Position numbers and translations under genes: made by a program | DNA from: Dyella monticola | GTDB lineage: Bacteria > Pseudomonadota > Gammaproteobacteria > Xanthomonadales > Rhodanobacteraceae | Assembly: GCF_003363155.1 (NCBI RefSeq) | Contig: NZ_QRBE01000003.1 | Location: 372,001 to 436,000 of the forward strand | DNA: 64,000 nucleotides | Direction of reading: 5' to 3' | Shown here: piece after piece, positions 54,949 to 64,000 of the stretch | Layout: every line of letters begins with the position of its first letter | Position numbering within the stretch: the first letter of the stretch is position 1 | Notes under the pieces: model-generated | The model's input: the letters and a program-made list of their open reading frames with translations, nothing else | What the model was told of the DNA's origin: nothing | Database searches by the model: none

Positions 54949-56592
54949 TCACTCCAGCAGCAGGCGGGTATCTTCACCGCTGATATCGGAAAGGCGCAGC
55001 AGGCCGTGGCCCAGGAACCGGCGCAAGGCCGCTGCCGGGCGCTCATCGGCGCGTGAAGACGCCCACGCCGCCTGGCGCGCCAGCAGCCCAGCGGCCGCGC
55101 AGCGCGCCAGCGTGATGGCGATGCCGCGCGCGCCCGCCTCCAGCACGTGGCGCTCGACTTTTTGCGTATCCATGTGCATGGCGGCCGCATCCAGCGCGGC
55201 GTGCACCGCAAAGGCAGCTTGCTGGTTATGCGCATGATTGAGCCAGCCGCCGATTACCTTGCGCAGGGCGGTGAAGCTGTTGTTGCCGCAGAGGGCGCGC
55301 AGGCTGTCCAGTGACAGCACATTGGTGGTGCCTTCCCAGATTGCGTAGACCTGTGCATCCCGCAATAACTGCGGCAGCCCGGTATCTTCGACGTAGCCGG
55401 CGCCGCCGAAGCATTCCAGTGCTTCCGAGCACAGGCTCACCGCCATTTTGCCCGTCCATAGTTTTACCAGGGGCGTAAGCAGACGCAGTGAGGCGGTTTC
55501 CTGCAGCGTGGCAACGTTCTGTTCCACACGGCCCAGCAGATATGCCACTTCGAAGGCGAGCGCAAAGGCGCCCTCGAATTCAGCCTGCATGTCGGCAAGT
55601 GTTTGCGCATGCAGAGGCTGTTCGATCAATGGCCGTCCAAATGCCTGACGACGCATTGCGTAATCGCGCGCCAGAGCAATGGCGCGCGCCATGCTTGCAA
55701 CCGCACCGATCGCGTTCCATGTGCGGGTGATGTTGAGCATGGGCGCAACCTGGCGCACACCGTGTGCAAGTTCGCCTACGGGCCACGCTGGCAGGCCCTC
55801 CAAATGGATTTCCGCAGTGGGTAATTCGTGCGTACCGAGTTTGTCCTTGAGGCGATCAATGATCAGCTCAGGCTTGCGGTCCTCACCGTTCATCGTTTCC
55901 ACGTAAAACAGCGCAAGCGTGGCCGTGCCGCTGCCGCTGCCATCCGGACGCGCCAGTGCCAGCGCCGCTTCGCCGACCACTGCGGAACTGAACCACTTGC
56001 GGCCATAAAGGCGCCATGAGCCGTCAGTGTCTTGCCTGGCGATGGTTTCGGTGTTGCTCACATCCGAACCACCGGCGTTTTCCGTCATCCATTGTCCGGA
56101 TAGCCAGAACTGGCTTGCATCACGGCTGAGGAAATGCGGTAAGGCGCGATCGATCAGCGTCTTGTTGCCGGACGCTTTGATGGCGGTCGCAGCACCATCG
56201 GTCATCGCCAGAGGACAGGTGTAGAACTCGCTGGCCACGTGATAGACATAGGCGCGTGCGAATTCTTCCAAACGCGCGTGCTCGTGCGATTCGTGCCCGG
56301 CGGCAAGAATGGCGTGGCGGGTGGTGAGCTGCGGGCCTTCCAGCCATGCAGCGGTCAATTCCACGCGATCGACCCGGCGACCCCAGGCATCCCATTGCGT
56401 TAGCAGGGGTTTGCGGCGCGCGTGTCGGGCGCTGCGTTCCCACGTCATCTGGGCGTAGTCGGCCAATGCATCCAGGTCCGCATCCAGCGCGGCGCGGCGC
56501 TTTGACGGGAAGACACGGTCGAGCAAGGCGGTCAGCAAACGGTCGCTGCGATAGGGGTGCGCCAGTTGCGGGGCGTCTTGCAGGAATGCCAT
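54949..56592 (-). CDS. acyl-CoA dehydrogenase, AidB type
   Basis: 547 residues, the length of AidB. FAD/acyl-CoA dehydrogenase segments are [42 protein letters not shown] and [20 protein letters not shown], with [12 protein letters not shown] near the end. E. coli AidB is induced by alkylation and binds DNA; whether this one shares that role is unknown. ATG 56592 has GGAGTG upstream. Confidence 0.9.
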   Translation of the reverse strand: MAFLQDAPQLAHPYRSDRLLTALLDRVFPSKRRAALDADLDALADYAQMTWERSARHARRKPLLTQWDAWGRRVDRVELTAAWLEGPQLTTRHAILAAGHESHEHARLEEFARAYVYHVASEFYTCPLAMTDGAATAIKASGNKTLIDRALPHFLSRDASQFWLSGQWMTENAGGSDVSNTETIARQDTDGSWRLYGRKWFSSAVVGEAALALARPDGSGSGTATLALFYVETMNGEDRKPELIIDRLKDKLGTHELPTAEIHLEGLPAWPVGELAHGVRQVAPMLNITRTWNAIGAVASMARAIALARDYAMRRQAFGRPLIEQPLHAQTLADMQAEFEGAFALAFEVAYLLGRVEQNVATLQETASLRLLTPLVKLWTGKMAVSLCSEALECFGGAGYVEDTGLPQLLRDAQVYAIWEGTTNVLSLDSLRALCGNNSFTALRKVIGGWLNHAHNQQAAFAVHAALDAAAMHMDTQKVERHVLEAGARGIAITLARCAAAGLLARQAAWASSRADERPAAALRRFLGHGLLRLSDISGEDTRLLLE

Positions 56593-56647
56593 GTCGTTCA
56601 CTCCAAGCCGATACAACCAGTATAGGCATGAAGCCGACGGCGGATGG

Positions 56648-57600
<953 letters not shown>

Positions 57601-57651
57601 TCAGAGAGATTGGGGTAGTGTACGGGGCGGTACCAGGGATGTTCACCACTT

Positions 57652-58941
57652 ATGAGCCTGCGTTTGGACCGTGACCGCACGTTGACCCTGGGCCGTTTCC
57701 TCTGGCGCCGGTTTCTCGACGACAAGTGTTTCGAGACGGCTGGTGCGCTTTCCTACACCACACTGGTTTCGCTGGTACCCCTCACCGTGGCCGTGCTGGC
57801 CATGTTCGCGGCCTTTCCCATGTTCGAGGAAGCGCGCGACACGCTCATCAATTTCGTCTTCAGTAACTTTGTGCCGGCGGCCGGCGAAACAGTACAGAAG
57901 GCCCTACTGGATTTCGCCTCCAACGCGCGCAAGCTCACCGGCATAAGCATTCTGGTGATGTTGTTCAGCGCGGTGTCCATGATGAACAGCATCGAAGACC
58001 GCCTCAACCGCATCTGGCAGGTGCGCCACCATCGTCCATGGGGGCCGCGCTTGTTGCTGTATTGGGCCGCGCTCACGTTGGGCCCGATCTTGATCGTCGG
58101 CGGCATTGCGGTGACCTCTTACGTGGCGGCCGTGCCGATGCTGCGCAGCGCCGGCGCGCAACTGGGCGTCGGGCAGGAACTGCTGAAAGCCATGCCGTTC
58201 GTGGTGACATTCCTTACGCTATGGTTGATGTACACCACGATCCCCAATCGGCCGGTAGACAAAAAACACACCGCCATCGGTGCTTTGCTGGGCGCCCTCT
58301 TGTTCGAACTGGCGCGCTGGGGTTTTACGCACTACGTGCGCAATGCGCAGAACTACCAGCAGATTTATGGCGCATTGGCGATCATTCCACTGCTCTTGCT
58401 GTGGATTTACCTCTCGTGGGTGATCGTGATTCTTTGCGCGTCGGTGTCGGCGTCCATGTCCGCGTTCGAGTACCAGAAACCCTGTGACGTGATGCCCGAA
58501 GGCTCCGAATTTCTTGGGCTGTTGGTGGTGTTGCGTCACTTCGTCGATGCGCAACGCGAAGGGCGTTCCATTGAGCCATTATCGATACGCGCAGCGGAGC
58601 CTTGCCTGCGCAGCGAAGCGATTGCGATCTACTTCGATGACCTGGCACGCGCCGAGCTCATCCATCGCAACGAAAACGCAGGCTGGTCGCTGGTGCGCAG
58701 CCTCGACAGCACCGATCTGATGCATGTGTATCGACACAGCGGCTATCGGCTGCCGTTGAACCCGATCGAACAAGTCGCCGCGGCCGGCATCAAACTTCCG
58801 CAAGAGTTACTTTCCACGCTCACCCGCTTGGCGCATTCGCTCGATGCCACCTTGGGTGCCCGGCTGGACAAGGTTTATCCTCTCCAGAGTTCACTGGCGT
58901 CCCCGCGTCAGGTTTCCCACACGCAGGAATCTGAAACATGA
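57652..58941 (+). CDS. YihY/BrkB (UPF0761) family inner-membrane protein
   Basis: 429 residues. The first ~280 form six membrane helices with TAGALSYTTLVSLVPLTVAVLAMF and NRPVDKKHTAIGALLGALLFELARWGF, the UPF0761 core. The last ~140 residues are a soluble domain containing a winged-helix-like stretch. Once annotated as ribonuclease BN, a label since withdrawn. Divergent from wrbA, with 51 bases between. Confidence 0.9.
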   Translation: MSLRLDRDRTLTLGRFLWRRFLDDKCFETAGALSYTTLVSLVPLTVAVLAMFAAFPMFEEARDTLINFVFSNFVPAAGETVQKALLDFASNARKLTGISILVMLFSAVSMMNSIEDRLNRIWQVRHHRPWGPRLLLYWAALTLGPILIVGGIAVTSYVAAVPMLRSAGAQLGVGQELLKAMPFVVTFLTLWLMYTTIPNRPVDKKHTAIGALLGALLFELARWGFTHYVRNAQNYQQIYGALAIIPLLLLWIYLSWVIVILCASVSASMSAFEYQKPCDVMPEGSEFLGLLVVLRHFVDAQREGRSIEPLSIRAAEPCLRSEAIAIYFDDLARAELIHRNENAGWSLVRSLDSTDLMHVYRHSGYRLPLNPIEQVAAAGIKLPQELLSTLTRLAHSLDATLGARLDKVYPLQSSLASPRQVSHTQESET

Positions 58942-59405
58942 AGTTGTTTGCATCGTTGCTGCTGATGGCTACGTGTCTGGTAGCGTTCCCCGCTCACGCT
59001 GCCATGCCCGCCCAGCCTTCGCTCAAGATCACCACCCTGGATGGCAAGCCTTATGACCTGGCAGCGCAGCGTGGCCATTGGGTCATCGTGAATTTCTGGG
59101 CCACCTGGTGCGTACCGTGCATCAAGGAACTGCCGGACATCGCGCATTTCGTGAGTACGCACCCGAACGTGCGTGCGATCGGCATTGCGTATGAAGACAC
59201 CGATCCGTCGGATATACGTGCCTTCCTGGCCAAGCATCCCGTGAGCTACCCCATTGCGCAGGTCACCATGGACAAGCCGCTGAAGGATTTCGACGAACCC
59301 GTGGGCCTGCCGACCACCTGGCTGATCGCGCCGGATGGCAAAGTGGCCAAGCACTTCATGGGGCCGATCACATCGGCGGCATTGAGTGCGACGATCGGAA
59401 AGTGA
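58938..59405 (+). CDS. TlpA-like periplasmic thioredoxin
   Basis: 155 residues. Signal peptide (FASLLLMATCLVAFPAHA), then VNFWATWCVPCIKELPDI with active-site cysteines at about residues 58 and 61, and VGLPTTWLIAPDG holding the cis-Pro. Acts as a periplasmic reductant. It overlaps the YihY gene as ATGA. It is the second periplasmic thioredoxin in this window. Confidence 0.9.
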   Translation: MKLFASLLLMATCLVAFPAHAAMPAQPSLKITTLDGKPYDLAAQRGHWVIVNFWATWCVPCIKELPDIAHFVSTHPNVRAIGIAYEDTDPSDIRAFLAKHPVSYPIAQVTMDKPLKDFDEPVGLPTTWLIAPDGKVAKHFMGPITSAALSATIGK

Positions 59406-59409
59406 TGCC

Positions 59410-59679
59410 GTGACCCGCGCGTGCTTCATTGTCAGCGGCAAGGTACAGGGCGTGTTTTTTCGCGCCAGCGCGCGCAACGAAGCATTGCGACTGGGCGTAG
59501 ATGGTTATGCGCGTAACTTGGCAGACGGTTGCGTGGAAGTGATTGCCAGCGGCAGCGATGAAGCCTTGCATGAGCTTGAGCGATGGTTGCGGCATGGGCC
59601 GCCAGCTGCGCGCGTGGATGAGGTGATCCGTAGCACTTATCAGGGTGAGGTCCGCAGCAGGGGCTTTGCAGTGCTTTAA
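59410..59679 (+). CDS. acyP: acylphosphatase
   Basis: 89 residues. The signature VSGKVQGVFFRASARNEALRLGVDGYARNLADG includes catalytic Arg18 and Asn36. It hydrolyses acyl phosphates. GTG 59410 follows the TlpA-like stop by 4 bases, with GGAAAG upstream. Confidence 0.93.
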   Translation: MTRACFIVSGKVQGVFFRASARNEALRLGVDGYARNLADGCVEVIASGSDEALHELERWLRHGPPAARVDEVIRSTYQGEVRSRGFAVL

Positions 59680-59759
59680 CGCGATTGAATTCACATCGCC
59701 CAATGTGTATCCAACAATAGCCACGCTCATTCGACCGAGCGCGATGTTCGCGCATGCAT

Positions 59760-61862
59760 CTACAGGTCGATATCTTTTGGCGGCCTGCCAATGCGATAAC
59801 GCGCACTGATCGCCATCACCGCCCGACGGAAATCCGTAGCGAAGCCTTGCATGTCGAATAACGAATGCTTGTCGCGCTGCTGCGCGATGTGTCGCCGCAG
59901 GGCTGCCAGCGCGTCCGGATCATTGCCCAGCGCGGTGGCCATGCCGATGTAGGAGGTGTTTTCCGCGAGGATCAATTCCGGCAAGCCAAGATGATGCAGC
60001 AGGCTTGTCACCGTGCGTGATGCCATGGTTTCGCCGGTGCGCGTGAGCACTGGGCAGCCTGCCCAAAGCGCATCCGACGCCGCTGCGCGCGAGTGCACGG
60101 GCAGGGTATCCAGGTAGAGGTCTACGTGCGCGAAGCGTGCGAGGTAGTCCGGATAGGGAAGACGCGGCAAAAAGACCAGGCGTTCGGGCGCTACGTCCAG
60201 CGCCTGTGCTGCCTGGCGTAGTCGCTCATCCGTATTGGCCGGCCCAGTGAGTAGCCACAGCACGCTATCGGGCACCTGCTGCAGGATGAGCATCCAGCGC
60301 GCGAACGCGCCGGGATTCAACGCGTGGGTTTCGCAGAAGCAGGCAAACACGACACCCTCCTCCGGCAGCCCGCATTCGACCCGCGAAGGCGCTTGGCTAT
60401 GTGCGCGGTTTGGATCGTTCGGCTGATGACAGCGGGGCAGGCGCACCACTTTTTCGCTGACGTGTTCGCGTAGTTCCGGGGGAAGGGTGATGGCGTCTGT
60501 CAGCAGATAATCCATCCACGGCGCGCCGGAACTGCCGGCATACCCCAGCCAGCTCACTTGTACGGGTGCCGGTTGCAATGCCAACATTTCCGCGTTGCCA
60601 CGCCCGCGGTAACCATTGAGATCGAACAGAATTTCGATGCCTGTAGCGTGAATCCGTGCCGCGACCTGCGCACTATTGAGCCTGGAAACATCGTGCAATG
60701 TCGCGGCCGACGAAAGGCGCCTACGCACGGCGCTACCGTCGTCGGGTGTCGTGGCAAACAGGTGGATGTCCAAATCGCTGTCGGCAAGTTTTTCGATCAG
60801 GCCCACCAGATGCTGGCCGACGGGTGTTTCGTGGAAGCCGTCGGAGAGCATGCCCACGCGAATGGGCGTATCCGGCAATGGCATCGAGTGGCGCAAGTTG
60901 GCCTGCTGACGGAACGGGGCTGCTTGCGCTTCGATGAGTCCTGCGTAGGTTTTCGCGCATTGCAATTGAAAAGCGGCATCGGCGTCTTCGGCCAGAAACG
61001 AAAACGGATGGATGCCTGGTTCGCCATTGGCGACGGCCTGCAAGACGCGTTCGCTGAGTGCGTCGATGTCGTGCCAACGACACAAGCGCCGTCGCAGATA
61101 CAGCAACTGTCCAGTCACCGGCACCGAATCGGGCGCACGCGCGAGTGCATCGGTAAAGGCATCGTGCGCACCAGGCAGATCGCCGGCTTCGTCCAGAAGC
61201 AGTGCAGCCTGGTACGCCGGCTGCACGTTATTGGGCTCAAGCTTGCCGGCCTGGAGCAGAGCGGCTGCGGCCTCCCGTGAGCGGCGCTGCGCGTGCAGTG
61301 CGTGACCAAGCATGACGTGGGCGACCGCGATCTCGGGTGCCTGGTGCAAGACTTGCCGCAACAAGGCTTCGGCTTCAGAGAGACGTCCCAGCTCCAATTC
61401 CGCTACTGCGAGATTGAGGCGGATGACCGGATGCTCAGGCAGGTTTTTTACCGCCAACGCGAACAGATCGCGTGCCTGCACGTGCTGGCCGGTGGACATG
61501 TATGCCGTGCCGAGTGCTTGCAGCAATGCAGGATGCCCTGGCGTTTTGGCCATGGCCTTTTGCAGACGTTCGATGGCCGCGCCGACCCTGCCGTCGGCCA
61601 TGGACAGGCTGGCGAGATTGCATTGCAGTTCCACATTGTCCGGCGCGATTTCCGCGGCGCGATTCATCGCTGTCTGTGCTTCGCGGCGGCGTCCCAGGCG
61701 GAGCAACGCCACGCCGTGCAAGCGAATCAGTTCCGCCGCTACCGGAAACGCACGCCGCGCCAGCGCCGCAGCATGCGCGGCTTCTTCATTGGCATCGCGT
61801 TGCAGCAGCTCGCTGACTTTTTGCAGCGCGGAAGCGACATCGGTGGGTAGAGCGTCGGTCAT
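59760..61862 (-). CDS. TPR protein with GT41 (SPINDLY/O-GlcNAc transferase-like) domain
   Basis: 700 residues. The first ~260 contain about six TPR repeats (AEIAPDNVELQCNLASLSMADG, GHPALLQALGTAYMSTGQ, HPVIRLNLAVAELELG). The GT41 domain follows with DLNGYRGRGNAEMLALQPAPVQVSWLGYAG and GETMASRTVTSLLHHLGL. By eye-alignment the usual catalytic His in F-x-x-H-x-V-G is Thr346, the nucleotide-binding Lys is Ala514, and N-G-T-T-T is HSRAA at 590-594. It may therefore use a different sugar or be inactive. No partner gene is adjacent. Confidence 0.85.
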   Translation of the reverse strand: MTDALPTDVASALQKVSELLQRDANEEAAHAAALARRAFPVAAELIRLHGVALLRLGRRREAQTAMNRAAEIAPDNVELQCNLASLSMADGRVGAAIERLQKAMAKTPGHPALLQALGTAYMSTGQHVQARDLFALAVKNLPEHPVIRLNLAVAELELGRLSEAEALLRQVLHQAPEIAVAHVMLGHALHAQRRSREAAAALLQAGKLEPNNVQPAYQAALLLDEAGDLPGAHDAFTDALARAPDSVPVTGQLLYLRRRLCRWHDIDALSERVLQAVANGEPGIHPFSFLAEDADAAFQLQCAKTYAGLIEAQAAPFRQQANLRHSMPLPDTPIRVGMLSDGFHETPVGQHLVGLIEKLADSDLDIHLFATTPDDGSAVRRRLSSAATLHDVSRLNSAQVAARIHATGIEILFDLNGYRGRGNAEMLALQPAPVQVSWLGYAGSSGAPWMDYLLTDAITLPPELREHVSEKVVRLPRCHQPNDPNRAHSQAPSRVECGLPEEGVVFACFCETHALNPGAFARWMLILQQVPDSVLWLLTGPANTDERLRQAAQALDVAPERLVFLPRLPYPDYLARFAHVDLYLDTLPVHSRAAASDALWAGCPVLTRTGETMASRTVTSLLHHLGLPELILAENTSYIGMATALGNDPDALAALRRHIAQQRDKHSLFDMQGFATDFRRAVMAISARYRIGRPPKDIDL

Positions 61863-61912
61863 CGGTAAAGAGCGGATCTGGCAAACGTGACAACGTGAAC
61901 CTGCGGCAGCGC

Positions 61913-61940
61913 CGTCATTCCGACGAGGGCCGGAATGACG
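61913..61940. repeat. GTCATTCCG palindrome
   Basis: A 10-bp stem CGTCATTCCG / CGGAATGACG with an 8-base loop, upstream of the GT41 gene and after the prfA stop. Same family as 38742-38769. Confidence 0.65.
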
Positions 61941-62038
61941 AATCGGGTATGACGGGTCCCCTTTGCGGAGGCGCTACGCTCAGCACTCTCCACGTGGCCT
62001 AGAGTAGCGCGACCGGCGGCCGGCGTAGAGCGACTTGT

Positions 62039-63118
62039 TCAATGGCCGGCGAGCGATTTCAGTTCGTCGGCCTGATGCTCGCGGGCAAGGCCGCCGAGGA
62101 GCTCGTCCAGGTGGCCTTCCATGACATCCGATAGGTTGTGCAGGTCCAGCCCGATGCGGTGATCGGTGATGAGGTTGTCTTTATAGCGGTAGGTACGAAT
62201 ACGCTGGCTGCGGTCGCCGGTGCCTACCTGCAGGCGTCGTGACTGCGCCTGCTCGGCGGCTTGCTTGGATTGCGCTTCGTCCAATAAGCGGGCCTTGAGC
62301 AGGCCCATCGCGCGCGCGCGGTTCTTGTGCTGGCTGCGTTCGTCCTGGCATTCCACCACGATGCCGCTGGGCAGATGGGTGATGCGAATCGCCGAGTCGG
62401 TTTTGTTGACGTGCTGACCGCCCGCGCCGGAGGCGCGGAAGGTGTCGACTTTCAGGTCGGCAGGGGAGATAGCGATCTCTTCGATGTCGTCCAGTTCCGG
62501 CAACACCGCCACGGTCGCGGTGGAGGTGTGCACGCGACCTTGTGATTCGGTGAGCGGCACGCGCTTCACGCAATGCACGCCCGATTCGAATTTCAGCCGC
62601 GAATACGCACCTTTACCCTCGATGCGGACGACCCCTTCCTTGTAGCCGCCGTGCTCGCCCGGATGCTCGCTCAGCACCTCCACCTGCCAGCGCTGGCGCT
62701 CGGCATAGCGCAGGTACATGCGGAGTAGGTCACCGGCAAAGATGGCCGCTTCGTCGCCGCCGGAGCCGGCGCGTACTTCGAGGAACAGGTTGGCCTCGTC
62801 GCGCGGATCTTTGGGGATCAGCAGGCGTTGCAGTTGATCGTCGAGCTCGGCCGTGCGCAATTCCAGGCGCGTGATGTCTTCGGCGGCCATATCGCGCAGT
62901 TCTGCGTCATCGAGCATGGCGCGTGCGTCGGCCAGTTCGCGCTCGACGTTTGCCAGCTCGCGCATGGTGTCGGCAACCGGTTGAAGTTGCGCATATTCGC
63001 GCGAGAGTTCACGAAAGCGTGTGGTGTCGGCCAGCACATCGGGTTGCCCGAGCAGCAGGGCGAGTTCTTCGTGGCGTTCGACGGTGGTTTCGAGTTTGTG
63101 GCGGATGGATGGTGTCAT
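62039..63118 (-). CDS. prfA: peptide chain release factor 1
   Basis: 359 residues; reads UAA/UAG. The GGQ motif is [12 protein letters not shown]. The codon-recognition tripeptide P-x-T reads P-L-T in [15 protein letters not shown], where PAT or PVT is more usual. ATG 63118 starts [10 protein letters not shown], the standard N-terminus. Located after hemA, the classical hemA-prfA order. Confidence 0.96.
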   Translation of the reverse strand: MTPSIRHKLETTVERHEELALLLGQPDVLADTTRFRELSREYAQLQPVADTMRELANVERELADARAMLDDAELRDMAAEDITRLELRTAELDDQLQRLLIPKDPRDEANLFLEVRAGSGGDEAAIFAGDLLRMYLRYAERQRWQVEVLSEHPGEHGGYKEGVVRIEGKGAYSRLKFESGVHCVKRVPLTESQGRVHTSTATVAVLPELDDIEEIAISPADLKVDTFRASGAGGQHVNKTDSAIRITHLPSGIVVECQDERSQHKNRARAMGLLKARLLDEAQSKQAAEQAQSRRLQVGTGDRSQRIRTYRYKDNLITDHRIGLDLHNLSDVMEGHLDELLGGLAREHQADELKSLAGH

Positions 63119-63192
63119 GAAGAAAACGAAGGGCGCAGTAGGAGAGGGGCGAAGCGATACGGCATGCATAGCGCGGCAGCCAGCCGCCCTCG

Positions 63193-64000
63193 CTATTCGT
63201 CGCTGGTCTCTACGCTTTCGTTTTCATCCAGACCGTACAGGCGTCCGGCGGCGTGCAAAAGATCATGGTCGCCGCTGAGCGCGGCTTCGCGCAGCCGCGC
63301 GCTGGGATGATGCAGGAGTTTATTGGTAAGCGTGTTGGCGAGGAATGCCAACGCTTCCTCCGGCGATTTGCCGCGCGCAAGCATGGCGCGTGCCTTTTCC
63401 AGCACCTGGTCGCGATAGCTTTCCGCGTGCAGGCGCAGATCCACGGCAGGATTGCGGATCGTGAGCGCGCGAAGCCACGCCATGTAGCGCTCCACCTGCA
63501 GATCGATGATGGCATCCGCCTCGCGCGCGGCATTCTCGCGCGAGCGGCGGTTGTCATCGATGACCTGGCGCAAATCATCGATGCCATACAGGTAGACGTC
63601 TCCGAGCTCACCCACGGCCGGATCGATATCGCGCGGCACGGCGATGTCTACCATGAACATCGGCCGCCGGCGGCGTGCGGCGATGGCTTTTTCCACCACT
63701 TCGCGGGTGAGCACTGGTTGCCGCGCGGCAGTCGAGGCGATGACGATGTCCGCTTCGGCGAGATGCTGCGGAAGATCGTGTAGCGAAATGGCATAGCCGC
63801 CGTGGCGGCCGGCCAGTTCCTGCGCGTTTTCCAGCGTACGGTTGGCGATGATCAGTCGGCGTACCTGTTTTTCGGTCAGATGGCGCGCCGCCAGCTCCAT
63901 GGTGTCGCCGGCGCCGATCAGCAGCACGCACGCCTGACGCAAATCGGTGAAGACGCGTTCGGCCAGCCGCACGGCAGTGAAAGCTACCGATACGGTGTGT
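63193..64000 (-). CDS. hemA: glutamyl-tRNA reductase, C-terminal part (cut by window edge)
   Basis: The frame is open to the window end; ~268 residues are visible. The NADP-binding region [17 protein letters not shown] and [30 protein letters not shown] are characteristic. The C-terminal dimerisation helices follow. HemA makes glutamate-1-semialdehyde for heme; the catalytic N-terminal domain lies outside the window. Confidence 0.95.
   Translation of the reverse strand, partial: HTVSVAFTAVRLAERVFTDLRQACVLLIGAGDTMELAARHLTEKQVRRLIIANRTLENAQELAGRHGGYAISLHDLPQHLAEADIVIASTAARQPVLTREVVEKAIAARRRRPMFMVDIAVPRDIDPAVGELGDVYLYGIDDLRQVIDDNRRSRENAAREADAIIDLQVERYMAWLRALTIRNPAVDLRLHAESYRDQVLEKARAMLARGKSPEEALAFLANTLTNKLLHHPSARLREAALSGDHDLLHAAGRLYGLDENESVETSDE

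Overview
The window is chromosomal DNA from a GC-rich gammaproteobacterium. The best fit is order Xanthomonadales (Lysobacterales), probably family Rhodanobacteraceae (Dyella/Rhodanobacter/Luteibacter-like). The evidence is the block ptsI-HPr-EIIA(Man)-rapZ-hprK-hpf-rpoN-lptBAC-kdsC-kdsD, the run DUF3108-purN-purM-DUF2066-pgsA-like-AI-2E exporter-hda, a DUF2069/WrbA/YihY block, three-gene transhydrogenase, and many small intergenic palindromes. Genus is inferred from gene content only. No prophage, insertion sequence, CRISPR array or rRNA was seen. One tRNA (Phe) is present. Almost all genes are housekeeping.

Layout. 1-0.2 kb: the 3' end of a LysR-type regulator. 0.2-10.6 kb (minus strand): a regulatory phosphotransferase locus (EI, HPr, EIIA, RapZ, HPr kinase), the ribosome hibernation factor, sigma-54 and LPS transport/Kdo genes. 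No sugar permease (EIIB/EIIC) is present, so the PTS here looks like a signalling device. 10.7-12.3 kb: ibaG and murA. 12.4-15 kb: DUF3108, purN, purM (minus). 15-19.4 kb: DUF2066, a CDP-alcohol transferase, an AI-2E family transporter, hda and two VOC-fold proteins (plus). 19.4-25.3 kb: suhB, trmJ, a CNNM/CBS protein, a DUF47-Pit phosphate pair, an unknown protein and an alkyltransferase-like repair protein. 25.5-27.3 kb: recQ.

27.3-31.1 kb is an accessory-looking islet of small envelope proteins beside tRNA-Phe: an unknown protein, an MliC-type lipoprotein, a periplasmic thioredoxin divergent from a CcdA-like membrane protein (preceded by a coupled 16-codon ORF), a double PepSY protein, and a free-standing carboxypeptidase-regulatory-like domain protein bracketed by two near-identical terminators. 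31.2-34.7 kb (minus): ftsY-AsmA-mutY-yggX-tRNA-Phe. 34.8-40.7 kb (plus): rsmD-coaD-lipoprotein, fdx-ggt, a metallo-hydrolase and a TMEM43-like protein. 40.8-43.4 kb (minus): Nudix, 5'-3' exonuclease, nitroreductase, cytidine deaminase. 43.5-48.3 kb: the proton-translocating transhydrogenase genes, with pntAA separated from pntAB-pntB by an oppositely oriented sigma factor-DUF3619-DUF3106 cassette. 49-54.3 kb: sufT, then a compact four-gene spore-coat-U chaperone-usher pilus operon. 54.4-57.6 kb (minus): half-length asparaginase, AidB-like dehydrogenase, DUF2069, WrbA. 57.6-59.7 kb (plus): YihY, TlpA-like thioredoxin, acylphosphatase. 59.8-64 kb (minus): a GT41 (SPINDLY/OGT-like) protein with altered active-site motifs, prfA, and hemA running off the end.

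No clearly new multi-gene system stands out. The items most worth a second look are the split pnt locus, the small-protein islet beside tRNA-Phe with its leader ORF and duplicated terminators, the GT41 protein with substituted catalytic positions, the small pilus operon, and several families of palindromic or foldback intergenic repeats.
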